DNA of 64,000 nt from UBA7359 sp041689615 (GTDB taxonomy: Bacteria > Pseudomonadota > Gammaproteobacteria > Eutrophobiales > Eutrophobiaceae), in assembly GCA_041689615.1 (NCBI GenBank), contig JBDNFW010000036.1, positions 1 through 64,000 of the forward strand. The letters are read 5' to 3'. Each line of letters begins with the position of its first letter. The stretch's first letter is position 1. The position numbers were made by a program, and so were the translations under genes. Shown one piece after another: positions 34,096 to 43,694 of the stretch. The notes beneath the pieces were generated by a model. The model searched no databases. It was not told where the DNA came from and was given only the letters and a program-made list of their open reading frames with translations.

Positions 34096-35283
34096 TTAAA
34101 CGTAATGATTTACAAAACCAATATCGAGCATGTTGTCATTTATGTGTTCTATTTGAACGTCTGTAGCCTCGATTGAATCTTCATCTAATACTGCTTGTGA
34201 ATTATTTTGTTCACTTGAATATTGTCTGCTATGTTGTGAGGATTGTTGAGATACATTTGCATCAGTCAAAGTTATGCCATTTTGCATAAACATTTCTTTT
34301 AATCGAGGAAATGCTTCTTCAATCGCTTCACGTACTACCGAGTTGCTAGAAACAAAATGAACCGTGGCCTGATCTTGATTAACTTTAACACGAATTTCAA
34401 TGGGACCTAACTCAGCGGGATTAAGATGAATATTTGCTGATTGCATCTTACCGTTCACCATCATCATTAAACGATTACCCACTGCTTCACCCCAACCTGC
34501 CTGAGTAACAGGAACTTCAATACGGTGTATCATCGCCCCTGCTTGCTCAGCGTTTGAGTACGTCTTTATTGAATTGTTATTGGCCGTTGCTATCGCATTA
34601 AGCGGCTTATCGACACTTGTCAATTGATCAACAAGTTTTGTTGTGTTGACTTCTTGTCGACTGACTTGTGACAATAATTCACTATCTGCATCAATATTAC
34701 TTTTTCCCAGTTCTTTCATGTGCTGAGAAAAATTAATGTCATCAAGAATATTAGATGAGTCAGCGTCTTTCTTATGTATGGACTGCTGTATAGCATCTGC
34801 AGTGATGGATCTTCCGACAAGCACATCTGGTTTATTAACGCTTTTATTTAATATCCCCTCTTCTAATGAATCGTTATTAATTAAATCCGTTGTTTTTAAT
34901 AATGCATTTGCGTCAGGATTACCAAACAAATCAATATTTTCAATTTGAGTAGTATCCTCTGATGACAACATACTCAATACCGACTGTGGTTTTAATTCTA
35001 TATCTAAAGATTGTGGGGATAATTCTATGGATTGGCTTGGCAATTCAATGCCGTCTAGCTCTTGTAGATTAGTAAGTTGTTGAATTCCCAATTCTTTAAG
35101 AGTGGCAAGGTCTAGCGGCTTAAGTTTGCCGTCTACGGACAAAACATTCTCCATTGCCAACGAAAACTCACCTGCAAATAACTCACTAGACAGTCCATCA
35201 ACTGCACCTACAGGTGTCGATAAAGCATTGTTTTCAATGCTATTTCCTGTTACTGGCAAGTTTATTGTTGATAATGGATTCAA
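34096..35283 (-). CDS. fliK: flagellar hook-length control protein FliK
   Basis: 395-aa secreted molecular ruler. The N-terminal two thirds are polar, low-conservation and rich in L, S, D and N (about 1-245). The C-terminal Flg_hook domain (about 250-345) is clear: VTQAGWGEAVGNRLMMMV, SANIHLNPAELGPIEIRV and FVSSNSVVREAIEEAFPRL, with a Q/S-rich tail. It has its own sigma-54 promoter 40 nt upstream. 211 nt separate it from fliL. Confidence 0.95.
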   Translation of the reverse strand: MNPLSTINLPVTGNSIENNALSTPVGAVDGLSSELFAGEFSLAMENVLSVDGKLKPLDLATLKELGIQQLTNLQELDGIELPSQSIELSPQSLDIELKPQSVLSMLSSEDTTQIENIDLFGNPDANALLKTTDLINNDSLEEGILNKSVNKPDVLVGRSITADAIQQSIHKKDADSSNILDDINFSQHMKELGKSNIDADSELLSQVSRQEVNTTKLVDQLTSVDKPLNAIATANNNSIKTYSNAEQAGAMIHRIEVPVTQAGWGEAVGNRLMMMVNGKMQSANIHLNPAELGPIEIRVKVNQDQATVHFVSSNSVVREAIEEAFPRLKEMFMQNGITLTDANVSQQSSQHSRQYSSEQNNSQAVLDEDSIEATDVQIEHINDNMLDIGFVNHYV

Positions 35284-35322
35284 GCTATTTCCTGTGCTTA
35301 TAAGTTACTGTTAATGAAGTAT

Positions 35323-35338
35323 TGCAATCGATATGCCA
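35323..35338 (-). promoter_or_regulatory. sigma-54 promoter of fliK
   Basis: Minus strand TGGCATATCGATTGCA: GG and GC separated by 10 nt, a very good match. The expected start site is about 35313, 30 nt ahead of fliK, within the 130-nt fliJ-fliK gap. Confidence 0.8.
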
Positions 35339-35413
35339 AGAGAGTGAAACGTTGTTATTACAGTGTTATCTGTTTATGCAAAATTGTTGCCGTATTCTGA
35401 ACAACTCCCAGAT

Positions 35414-35857
35414 CTATCTATACTTTTCACGTTTCACATTCCTCAAACTTAGTTCGTCCAGGTGGTTTTGCTCGCGTAATTCAAGAACATGTTGTTCCGT
35501 TTTATGAAATCTTTGAAAAATATTCTCCATCGTATCCAGTTGTTGTTTTTCTCTTAACCATTTATCCCGTTCACGGCAATTCATTCCTTCTTGTATGCTT
35601 ATCTGATTTTTTAATAAGCGAATACCTTCATCAATCTGCAAAATAAATGCTTGTCGCTCACGAACTACCTTAATTGATTGTGCTTCACCACCAGGCTTAA
35701 GGTATTCGGCATACTCCAGTCGATAACTTTCTAATTGATTTAACCGATCTTTATAATCATTTAATATTTTTTGTGTTGTGGCAAATTCTCGTGCAGCAAT
35801 TCGTTCTTTATTTTCGGACAAACTGACTATTTTTTTAATGCGTTGAGACCGAGTCAT
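35414..35857 (-). CDS. fliJ: flagellar export chaperone FliJ
   Basis: 147-aa all-helical coiled-coil protein, rich in E, R, Q and K, as expected for the export ATPase stalk homologous to the gamma subunit of F1. Typical stretches are RIKKIVSLSENKERIAAREF and LREKQQLDTMENIFQRFHKTE. It follows fliI by 37 nt, the normal place. Confidence 0.93.
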   Translation of the reverse strand: MTRSQRIKKIVSLSENKERIAAREFATTQKILNDYKDRLNQLESYRLEYAEYLKPGGEAQSIKVVRERQAFILQIDEGIRLLKNQISIQEGMNCRERDKWLREKQQLDTMENIFQRFHKTEQHVLELREQNHLDELSLRNVKREKYR

Positions 35858-35894
35858 GTGTTACACCTTACCCTATTAATAAATTCAAACTTCG

Positions 35895-37286
35895 CTAAGA
35901 AGAAAATTTCTGTTTTAATGTTATTAATTGCTGCATGGAATCTGAATAACTTACTTTTTCATTCATACCCTGACTAATAAACTTTAAAAAATCAGGTTGC
36001 AATTTTATTGCCAGATCAAGTTGTGCATCTGCACCAGGCTGGTAAGCACCGACACTGATTAAATCCTTGTTTTGTTGATAAACAGAATTTAATTGACGCA
36101 TAGAAAGCGTTACTTCTTGATGTTCGCTATCAGTAATTGAATTCATGACTCGACTTATTGACAGTTCCAGATCTATGGCAGGATAAATGCCTGCTTCAGC
36201 AATTTTTTTAGATAAGACAATATGTCCATCGAGAATGGCGCGTGCTGAGTCCGCTATCGGATCATTATCTGCATCAGCTTCTGTTAACACCGTGTATATT
36301 GCTGTTATTGAACCTTTATCTTTTGCTCCATTACCCGCACGTTCTACTAATTGTGGTAATCGGGTAAAAACCGAAGGTGGATAGCCGCGCGTTGCCGGAG
36401 GTTCACCAATGGCTAATGCAATCTCTCTTTGCGCTTGAGAAAAACGTGTTAAAGAATCCATTAATAACAACACATGTTGCCCCTGATCACGAAAATATTC
36501 AGCAATACTGGTTGCTAATAAAGCACCATGTAAACGCATCAAAGGTGGATCATCTGCCGGGGTAGCAATCACAACTGATCGAGACAATCCCATTTTGCCT
36601 AAACTTTCTTCAATAAATTCTTTAACTTCACGTCCACGTTCACCAATTAAACCGACTACAATCACATCAGCTTCAGTAAAACGTGCCATCATGCCAAGCA
36701 ACACACTTTTACCAACACCACTACTGGCAAACAAACCCATACGTTGTCCCCGGCCAATCGAAAAAAAAGTATTTATAGTACGTATGCCAACGTCCATCGG
36801 TTCAGTAATTTTCGAACGTTCTAAAGGATTTATAGGTTTACCATTGAGTGGCACTCTATCTTTTGATTTAATTTTTGGTCCACCATCAAGTGGTTGCCCC
36901 GCACCATTAATAACACGACCTAAAAGTTCAGGGCCTACAGCAACGTCTCCTGCCCGACCTAAAGGAATAACGCGCGCATTCGGTGATAATCCATGTGGTT
37001 GACCAGTAGGCATCAAGAATAGATTATCGCCAGAAAAACCAACAACCTCTGCTTCAATTGATGTGTGCTCATCATTATTAATTCGACAATAATCACCAAT
37101 TGCTGCTCGACAACCAGTTGCTTCTAAAGTCAATCCTACCATTCTTATTAATCTTCCCTGAACAGCCAATGGCACAGGTTTATCATTTTTTTCAATCAAT
37201 TGATTGATTCGTTGTTTCCAGACAGGACGTCGGTCAGAATCAAGTTGCATCTTTAGTTTTGCTCTTATCATGACTACGTTCATCAC
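35895..37286 (-). CDS. fliI: flagellum-specific ATP synthase FliI
   Basis: Export ATPase, 463 aa from GTG at 37286, homologous to F1 beta. Walker A is FASSGVGKSVLLGMM, followed by VGLIGERGREVKEF, the Walker B region HVLLLMDSLTRFSQAQREI, GEPPATRGYPPSVF and the C-terminal domain. The start is uncertain: GTG 37286, ATG 37283 and ATG 37271 are in frame and all overlap fliH by 32-47 nt. The overlap suggests coupling with its regulator FliH. Confidence 0.95.
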   Translation of the reverse strand: MMNVVMIRAKLKMQLDSDRRPVWKQRINQLIEKNDKPVPLAVQGRLIRMVGLTLEATGCRAAIGDYCRINNDEHTSIEAEVVGFSGDNLFLMPTGQPHGLSPNARVIPLGRAGDVAVGPELLGRVINGAGQPLDGGPKIKSKDRVPLNGKPINPLERSKITEPMDVGIRTINTFFSIGRGQRMGLFASSGVGKSVLLGMMARFTEADVIVVGLIGERGREVKEFIEESLGKMGLSRSVVIATPADDPPLMRLHGALLATSIAEYFRDQGQHVLLLMDSLTRFSQAQREIALAIGEPPATRGYPPSVFTRLPQLVERAGNGAKDKGSITAIYTVLTEADADNDPIADSARAILDGHIVLSKKIAEAGIYPAIDLELSISRVMNSITDSEHQEVTLSMRQLNSVYQQNKDLISVGAYQPGADAQLDLAIKLQPDFLKFISQGMNEKVSYSDSMQQLITLKQKFSS

Positions 37287-37926
37287 CCAACATATTGATA
37301 GCGATGGCAGATAAACGTGCTTCGATACTTGCGTCGATAAACGATGACTCTGTTTCTACCCGGCAATCACCTCGCGTTAATAATAAATCTTCTTCAAGAC
37401 GATATGACTTTTCATCATCGCCAAGTGATAAGGCGTTACGAACAAGTTGCATGTCTTCCTGATGTAAATAAATAGTAGGATTTCTTGCTGAAATAGGCAG
37501 TGCACGTACTGCTTCTCTTACAATTGCAACAATTTCACCTGGTTCCATTTTGATTTCCCGTCTAACAAGTTGCCGCGCAATAGCCAGAGTTAATTCTGCG
37601 ATACTACTTTCCAGCTCATCATCGAGTTGTGAAACAGGATCTGATAATGAAATAAATAATGCTTCCAGTTTATTAAAGAGTTGTTGTGATTCAGTTTTAG
37701 CTTGCGCGATTCCTTCCTTATGTCCTTGTTCACGACCTTCCTTACGTCCCATATTGAAACCTTCATCATAGGCATCTTTATGTAGCGATTGCATTTCATT
37801 GACTGTTGGAGGTCGAGAACCATCACTTTTATCGCTCGCGATCCTTCCTTGTACCATAGGTTCCTGCCATTCAACGTATTCGTTTGCTTCACTGGCTGAA
37901 AGAATGCGATGTTTTAAATTACTCAC
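37240..37926 (-). CDS. fliH: flagellar assembly protein FliH
   Basis: 228-aa negative regulator and peripheral stalk of FliI. The N-terminal EYVEWQEPMVQGR-like segment holds conserved Trp for FliN/FlhA docking. A glycine-repeat helix (EGFNMGRKEGREQGHKEGIA) with GxxxG spacing is characteristic, and the C-terminal half binds FliI (LTLAIARQLVRREIKMEPGEI, RNPTIYLHQEDMQLV). It follows fliG by 51 nt. Confidence 0.95.
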   Translation of the reverse strand: MSNLKHRILSASEANEYVEWQEPMVQGRIASDKSDGSRPPTVNEMQSLHKDAYDEGFNMGRKEGREQGHKEGIAQAKTESQQLFNKLEALFISLSDPVSQLDDELESSIAELTLAIARQLVRREIKMEPGEIVAIVREAVRALPISARNPTIYLHQEDMQLVRNALSLGDDEKSYRLEEDLLLTRGDCRVETESSFIDASIEARLSAIAINMLGDERSHDKSKTKDAT

Positions 37927-37977
37927 GATATGTAGATAATTATTATTATTTGAGTAGAAGAGCTTTATCTATCTCTA

Positions 37978-38994
37978 TTAGATTAATTCTTCGTCGGAAC
38001 CGCCGCCTAATGAAATTTGACCTTCATCAGCCAAACGTCTTGCGATTGAAAGAATTTCTTTTTGTGCTGTTTCTACTTCACTTAATTTAACCGGACCTTT
38101 TGCTTCAAGATCATCACGTAACATTTCAGCAGCACGTTTTGACATATTGGCATAAATCTTTTCTTTTAATTCATCATCAGCCGCTTTCATTGCTAACAGT
38201 AAAGTATCCGTAGACACTTCTCTCAATATAGTTTGCATTGAACGATCATCAACACCATTTAGGTTTTCAAAAACAAACATCAAATCCTGTATTTCTTGTC
38301 CAAGGTCTTCGTCAACTTCTTTTACTTTTTCCATAATCGCCGCTTCAGCAGCTGAGTCGAGAAAATTCAAAATATCAGCAGCGGCTTTAACACCACCGAT
38401 AGTCGATGATTGCACGCCACTACTGCCTTTTAATTGCTCTTCTAATGTATCATTTAATTTTTTCATTGCGGCAGGTTGCACGCTTTCCAGAGTTGCAATA
38501 CGTAATAAAAGATCAGCCCGTACTTTTTCAGGGAAAGCAGTAAGCACATCCGCAGACATATCACTTTCCAGATAAGATAATATAATGGCAATAATTTGCG
38601 GATGTTCATTCTGAATTAATTCAGCAACGGATTTTGGCGTCATCCACTTCAGCGATTCAAGTCCTTGCGAATTGCCGCCAAGCAAAATTCGATCAATAAC
38701 GCTTGTAGCCTTATCCTCACCAAGAGCACTGTATAAAACATTCCTGACATAGTCATCAACGCCAACACCCAACGCAGTTTGTTTATTAACGGTATTCATA
38801 AACTCACCAATGACATTATTGACTACCTCTTTAGTAAGATCTTTAATCGTTGTCATCGCAATACCAACGCGCTGTACTTCTTTTGGCCCCATATGTCTCA
38901 AAATTTCAGCAGCAGAATCTTCGCCTATCGTCATTAGCAAGATCGCAGCTTTTTGCGTAGAGTCAAGTCCTTGGCTTTTAGCAAGTGTTGCCAT
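37978..38994 (-). CDS. fliG: flagellar motor switch protein FliG
   Basis: 338-aa rotor protein that meets the stators. The N-terminal domain binds FliF (KAAILLMTIGEDSAAEILRH), the middle has EHPQIIAIILSYL (the EHPQ motif), and the C-terminal torque helix contains MFVFENLNGVDDRSMQTILREV with conserved charged residues and EKIYANMSKRAAEML. Its start directly abuts the fliF stop with no intervening base. Confidence 0.97.
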   Translation of the reverse strand: MATLAKSQGLDSTQKAAILLMTIGEDSAAEILRHMGPKEVQRVGIAMTTIKDLTKEVVNNVIGEFMNTVNKQTALGVGVDDYVRNVLYSALGEDKATSVIDRILLGGNSQGLESLKWMTPKSVAELIQNEHPQIIAIILSYLESDMSADVLTAFPEKVRADLLLRIATLESVQPAAMKKLNDTLEEQLKGSSGVQSSTIGGVKAAADILNFLDSAAEAAIMEKVKEVDEDLGQEIQDLMFVFENLNGVDDRSMQTILREVSTDTLLLAMKAADDELKEKIYANMSKRAAEMLRDDLEAKGPVKLSEVETAQKEILSIARRLADEGQISLGGGSDEELI

Positions 38995-40617
38995 TTAATC
39001 TTCTCCTACCCAATTACGTACTACCTGCGCAGCAAGTTTTGGATCGGTAGCAACCATTTCTTTAACATTACTAATTGATCTATCGTATTCTGGTGCAGCT
39101 TCAAGCGCTTTCATTTCTGTAGCGGAATCGCCAATGTCACCGGCTAATTTAGCAACAGCATCACCACCCGCCAATGCTGTCTGGTGTAAGGTCATTTCTT
39201 TATTCATCATATTTTTGATAGAGGGTCGCAATATTCCAAAAACCAAAAACAAGACGAATAATCCACCTAATACTTGCTTGGCGATATCCCATACCCAGGC
39301 TTGTTGCCAAATAGGTATTTCAGGTAAAGGTTCTATTGCTTCAGGCAAACTAAATTGTGAATTCATGACGTTGACTCTATCACCACGAATAATATTAAAA
39401 CCGATCGTTTCTTTTACCAGATTGGTAATTTGTTCCAATTCCTCTGGAGTATGTTCTACGCGTATCACTTCACCTTGGTCGTTCACACTTTTTTTGTAAT
39501 CAATGACAACAGCGACCGATAATCGAACTAAATTTCCAGTGGCTGTACGCGTATGACTAATTGTTTTATCTAATTCATAGTTACGTGTTGCACGACTTTG
39601 CGAACTACCAGAACCCGTTTTACTATTACTAGTATCAGTATTACTTTCACTTGCCACTTCCGGCGCACTTCCATCGACAGCAGGTTGATTGGACAAGGCG
39701 CCTGGAACACCACCTGCGATATTTGCTGAAGAACTTCGATCTTCTTCTACTTGTTCACTTCGTAGTGCAGCCATATCAGGGTTATAAGATTCTCGTGTTT
39801 GTTCGGTTTTGGTGAAATCCATTTCAGCAGTCACTTGTGCCTTTACACCATCGGGACCCAGTAATGGAACCAAAATATTTTCAATTCGTTCTATGTAGGA
39901 ATTTTCAACTTGTGTCGAATATTGAAATTGTGATGCAGTCAAAGCTAAATCAGTAGAAGACTGATTTTGGCTCATCAAATGTCCGTGTTGGTCAATGATG
40001 CTAACATTAGACAATTCCAGACTCGGTACACTTGAAGCAACAAGGTTGGCAATAGCGGCAACTTGACCAGCGTCTAAACGGTGTCCCGGGTAAAGATCAA
40101 GTAACACTGAAGCACTTGCCGCTTTGCGAGTACGTAAAAACACACTTTCTTTAGGTAAGGCAAGATGAACTCTAGCAGCTTTAACCGCACTCACCTTGGA
40201 AATAGACATTGCTAACTCATTTTCCAAAGCATTTTGATAACGCGCCTTTTCCATGAATTGACTGGTACCCAGTTTTTGTTCTTCATTGAGCATGGAAAAA
40301 CCACTGCTAGCACTTCTTGGTAAACCTTCTGTTGCTAATTGCATTCTTGCTTCATGAACTTTTGCTGTAGCTACCATCACCGCACCGGAATTCGGATCAA
40401 CATGGTAATCAATATTTGCCTTCTGCAATGATTCAAGTACTTGTGAAGCATCCTGATCAGATAAACTGCCATACAACATACTATAATTTGGTTTTTGTGA
40501 CCAAAGCACAACATAAACACCTATCGCAACACTCGCTGCAATAGCACACAGAAACATTATCTGGCGAATGAAAAGCGCTCGTCTCATATCGCCTGAAATT
40601 AAAACCGGTTCAGCCAT
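38995..40617 (-). CDS. fliF: flagellar MS-ring protein FliF
   Basis: 540-aa inner-membrane ring protein. A helix at about 15-38 (IMFLCAIAASVAIGVYVVLW) precedes the YscJ-like ring-building domains (NYSMLYGSLSDQDASQVLESL, GFSMLNEEQKLGTSQFMEKARYQ). A Ser/Gly-rich loop lies at about 315-350, the second membrane helix (VLGGLFVLFLVFGIL) at about 440-460, and the FliG-binding tail at the C-terminus (DPKLAAQVVRNWVGED). Confidence 0.97.
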   Translation of the reverse strand: MAEPVLISGDMRRALFIRQIMFLCAIAASVAIGVYVVLWSQKPNYSMLYGSLSDQDASQVLESLQKANIDYHVDPNSGAVMVATAKVHEARMQLATEGLPRSASSGFSMLNEEQKLGTSQFMEKARYQNALENELAMSISKVSAVKAARVHLALPKESVFLRTRKAASASVLLDLYPGHRLDAGQVAAIANLVASSVPSLELSNVSIIDQHGHLMSQNQSSTDLALTASQFQYSTQVENSYIERIENILVPLLGPDGVKAQVTAEMDFTKTEQTRESYNPDMAALRSEQVEEDRSSSANIAGGVPGALSNQPAVDGSAPEVASESNTDTSNSKTGSGSSQSRATRNYELDKTISHTRTATGNLVRLSVAVVIDYKKSVNDQGEVIRVEHTPEELEQITNLVKETIGFNIIRGDRVNVMNSQFSLPEAIEPLPEIPIWQQAWVWDIAKQVLGGLFVLFLVFGILRPSIKNMMNKEMTLHQTALAGGDAVAKLAGDIGDSATEMKALEAAPEYDRSISNVKEMVATDPKLAAQVVRNWVGED

Positions 40618-40644
40618 TATTCTTATCCCAATTAATTATAATTA

Positions 40645-40965
40645 TTAGACGGACATGTTCATGATTTCTTGATACGCGCTAACAAGACGATTGCGTACCT
40701 GAGTCATTGCTTGAAAGGAAACTGAAGCGACCTGTGATTTAATCATTACATCCGTTATATCTATGTCAGAATTTCCTAATTCAAATTGCGTTTTTAATTC
40801 ACCCGCCTGTTGTTGTAATTCATTAACCTGATTCACTGCATTTTTAAACATGTCAGAAAAATCCGGGCTATTGCCTTTCTCTACCGCTGTTTGATTAATG
40901 CCTGTTGCCTTCTCCGACATAGCGCGCATTTGCACTAACAGTTGATCCATATTGATTTCACTCAT
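40645..40965 (-). CDS. fliE: flagellar hook-basal body complex protein FliE
   Basis: 106-aa rod junction protein joining the MS ring to the rod. Helical, with the conserved C-terminus IDITDVMIKSQVASVSFQAM and TQVRNRLVSAYQEIMNMSV. It lies only 21 nt behind fleR and I find no promoter in or near that gap, so fliEFGHIJ is probably read from the fleSR promoter. Confidence 0.95.
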   Translation of the reverse strand: MSEINMDQLLVQMRAMSEKATGINQTAVEKGNSPDFSDMFKNAVNQVNELQQQAGELKTQFELGNSDIDITDVMIKSQVASVSFQAMTQVRNRLVSAYQEIMNMSV

Positions 40966-40986
40966 TGTTTGTACCTGCTTTTATTA

Positions 40987-42345
40987 TTAGTTAAGGGGAA
41001 TTGCGACACCACGTTCACGCATTTTTGCCAATTTATAACGCAAGGTGCGTGGACTAATACCCAGTTTTTCAGCGGCAGTTTTTCGGCTACCCATTGTTTC
41101 TTTCAATACTTCAATAATCATATTTTGTTCGTGATCTTTAAGATCATCGCCCAATGTATTTTCTTTATTAAAATCGATGTCATCACTAAACTCATCTAAA
41201 CTTTCTGTTTCCTGAAAAGAGTGATGTTCAAATTGAATCTCGTTTTCTGATATCACTCCAGAAACCTGAAGAATGAGCGCTCGTTGCATGACATTATCTA
41301 ATTCGCGAACATTACCCGGCCAGGAATAGGTTTGTAGCGTGCTACAAACCTCTGTAGATATTTCTGGACATGAAACATTATTTTCAGATGCTGCTCGTGC
41401 CAACAAATATTTTGCAACAGGAACAATGTCACCCTTGCGCTCACGCAAGGCCGGCATATTGATAGGGAAAACATTTAAACGATAATACAGGTCTTCACGA
41501 AACCGACTTGCTGTGACTTCTTTTCGCATGTTTCTGTTTGATGTTGCGATGACTCTCACATTTAAAGCAATTGGATTCTGATCGCCTAATCGTTCAACTT
41601 CTTTTTCTTGCAGCACACGCAATAATTTTGCTTGTAAGGGCAAGCTCATTTCTGAAATTTCATCGAGCAATAAGGTACCATTCTGTGCTTGTTCAAATTT
41701 ACCCGGACAAGCTTTATAAGCACCGGTATAAGCACCTTTTTGATAACCAAACAAAATCGCTTCCAACATATTTTCAGGAATAGCCGCGCAATTAATCGCG
41801 ACGAAAGCTTCATTACTCCGATTTGATTGTTGATGAATATATTGAGCGAGAACTTCTTTACCGGTACCACTTTCACCCGTAATAAGTAATGTGGCATCGC
41901 TATTAGCGACACGCTTGGCTATCTCCATTACTTCTTTCGTTTTCGAATCTTCCGCAACAAAACCTGTATCAGTTTCAGTTAACACTGTCGGTAAAAATTG
42001 ACTCACCTTACTTATCAGGACTTCTGGTTGAAAGGGTTTAACCAGATAATCGACGGCACCTGTTTGCATTACATCAACTGCTTGTTTAATCGTGCCAAAG
42101 GCAGTCATTAAGATTACCGGCAAGTTTGTTTGAGCAGCCTTAATACGTTTTAACAATCTAACACCATCCATCTTCGCCATTTGCACATCGCTGATCACCA
42201 TGTCGATAGATTTCTCTTGAAGAACATTAAGCGCATCTTCACCGCTAATTGCTGTTTCAGGAATATAACCGGCCATTGTCAGCGTTTCTTTTAAGGCTTC
42301 ACGTAAATCATCGTCATCCTCAACTATCAAAACTGAATAACTCAT
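40987..42345 (-). CDS. fleR: sigma-54-dependent response regulator FleR (FlrC)
   Basis: 452-aa NtrC-type activator of mid-class (hook, basal body) flagellar genes. The receiver has D53 in MVISDVQMAKMDG and K in YLVKPFQP. The AAA+ domain has TGESGTGKEVLA (Walker A), GAYTGAYK (sigma-54 contact loop, Tyr in place of the usual Phe of GAFTGA), LLLDEISEM (Walker B) and the RFREDLYYRLNVFPI sensor. The C-terminal Fis-type helix-turn-helix is MGSRKTAAEKLGISPRTLRYKL. Its partner kinase is fleS, 34 nt upstream. Confidence 0.94.
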   Translation of the reverse strand: MSYSVLIVEDDDDLREALKETLTMAGYIPETAISGEDALNVLQEKSIDMVISDVQMAKMDGVRLLKRIKAAQTNLPVILMTAFGTIKQAVDVMQTGAVDYLVKPFQPEVLISKVSQFLPTVLTETDTGFVAEDSKTKEVMEIAKRVANSDATLLITGESGTGKEVLAQYIHQQSNRSNEAFVAINCAAIPENMLEAILFGYQKGAYTGAYKACPGKFEQAQNGTLLLDEISEMSLPLQAKLLRVLQEKEVERLGDQNPIALNVRVIATSNRNMRKEVTASRFREDLYYRLNVFPINMPALRERKGDIVPVAKYLLARAASENNVSCPEISTEVCSTLQTYSWPGNVRELDNVMQRALILQVSGVISENEIQFEHHSFQETESLDEFSDDIDFNKENTLGDDLKDHEQNMIIEVLKETMGSRKTAAEKLGISPRTLRYKLAKMRERGVAIPLN

Positions 42346-42379
42346 ATTAACTCCTGTTTTATCAACTTTTATTTTTAAA

Positions 42380-43567
42380 TTATTTTTTGTTTGTCAATTT
42401 ATAAACTGGCAAACAAATTGTGAAACACGTTCCTGTTTTAGGAGCATCTTCCACTGTAACTGTGCCTTTATGTGCGCGCACAACCGCATCAACAACAGCA
42501 AGACCGAGACCGGTTCCATTAATGCGTGTAGTAATAAAAGGCTCAAATATTCTTGATTTAACTGAATCAGGTATACCTGGACCATCATCAGTAATTTTTA
42601 ACTGAACTTGATCGGGTTGCTTGTGTTGTAAATCAATATTTAAGTTAACGACATTGCCACCTGCCTGACACGCGTTATTAAATATATTTTGCAGTGCGCT
42701 TTTAAATGCATCGCAACTTAAATTAACTTGCGTATTTGAAACTTTATTATTGAATTTAATTTTTAAATTACAATTTTCCAGTTCGGCGTGTTGCTGCTCT
42801 ATAAAATCAGTAATGACATCAACAATATTTGCAGGATTGGCATTCAAACGTTCACCTCGAGCAAACAACAACATCTCTTCGACCAGAATTTCTAAATGCT
42901 GCAATGCCGACATTGCTTTTTTGATAAATCGTTTTCGACGCTCAATATCAAGATTGCTCATGCCGAGGTTTGAAATATAAAGTAATGCGGAAGACAATGG
43001 TGTGCGAATTTGATGTGCTAATGCGGCTGCCATTTCACCCATAGCAGAAGCGCGTTTTAAAGCGGAAATTTGTTCTTGAAGTTGCCGAGTCTCGGTAACA
43101 TCAGTAATTAGTAAAATTTGTCCTGGTTCTGAATCTAATGATTGGGTAGAAATATTGACATGACGACCATCATACAAGCTAACATCATGTCCATCGTCCC
43201 ATTGTGGTTTAAACGCACGGTTAACAACTTCACGCCAACGCTCGCCAATTAAAGGCGTACCAAGTAATTCTAACGCAGCAGGATTACTCTCCTGAACAAA
43301 ACCTTGTCCATCAATAACCACAACTCCACCGGGTAATGCACGTAAAAGATTTTCAAGACGATTACTAACGCGTTCGCGTTCTTCATATTCACGATTTTTT
43401 TGCGAACGTGCCTGAGCTAGCTCTTTACTTAACAGAGAAACTTGTTGTTCCAGCCCTTCATAAAAGCCGGTTAAAGACGAAGAAACTTCATTGAAATGTT
43501 GAAAAGCCTGTTCCAGTGATTCCTTCTTGGCTGGTTCAGGTTTTCTTGTTAAATGTTGTTGCGACAT
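42380..43567 (-). CDS. fleS: flagellar sensor histidine kinase FleS (FlrB)
   Basis: 395-aa soluble histidine kinase without membrane helices. An N-terminal coiled coil (about 15-75) is followed by a PAS domain (about 75-165, LLRALPGGVVVIDGQGFVQESN). HisKA has H185 in AALAHQIRTPLSSAL, and the HATPase domain has QNIFNNACQAGG (N box), ITDDGPGIPDSVKSRIFEPF (G1/F) and GTGLGLAVVDAVV (G2). It phosphorylates FleR. A sigma-54 promoter precedes it, as FleQ-dependent control requires. Confidence 0.94.
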   Translation of the reverse strand: MSQQHLTRKPEPAKKESLEQAFQHFNEVSSSLTGFYEGLEQQVSLLSKELAQARSQKNREYEERERVSNRLENLLRALPGGVVVIDGQGFVQESNPAALELLGTPLIGERWREVVNRAFKPQWDDGHDVSLYDGRHVNISTQSLDSEPGQILLITDVTETRQLQEQISALKRASAMGEMAAALAHQIRTPLSSALLYISNLGMSNLDIERRKRFIKKAMSALQHLEILVEEMLLFARGERLNANPANIVDVITDFIEQQHAELENCNLKIKFNNKVSNTQVNLSCDAFKSALQNIFNNACQAGGNVVNLNIDLQHKQPDQVQLKITDDGPGIPDSVKSRIFEPFITTRINGTGLGLAVVDAVVRAHKGTVTVEDAPKTGTCFTICLPVYKLTNKK

Positions 43568-43603
43568 TTCTCACCATAAAAATTTTTAATTACTTAAGGT
43601 GAG

Positions 43604-43619
43604 AGCAAAGACTATGCCA
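43604..43619 (-). promoter_or_regulatory. sigma-54 promoter of fleSR
   Basis: Minus strand TGGCATAGTCTTTGCT, GG-N10-GC spacing correct. It differs from the fliL promoter at one position. The predicted start site is about 43594, 27 nt before fleS. It places fleSR, and by read-through fliEFGHIJ, under a sigma-54 activator, presumably FleQ. Confidence 0.8.
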
Positions 43620-43694
43620 TTGATTTTATCCTAATGAATACAAGCGATTGTGCTGAGGTTTTGTTTTAATCGTTATGAAAAAAACAGTTTTATG

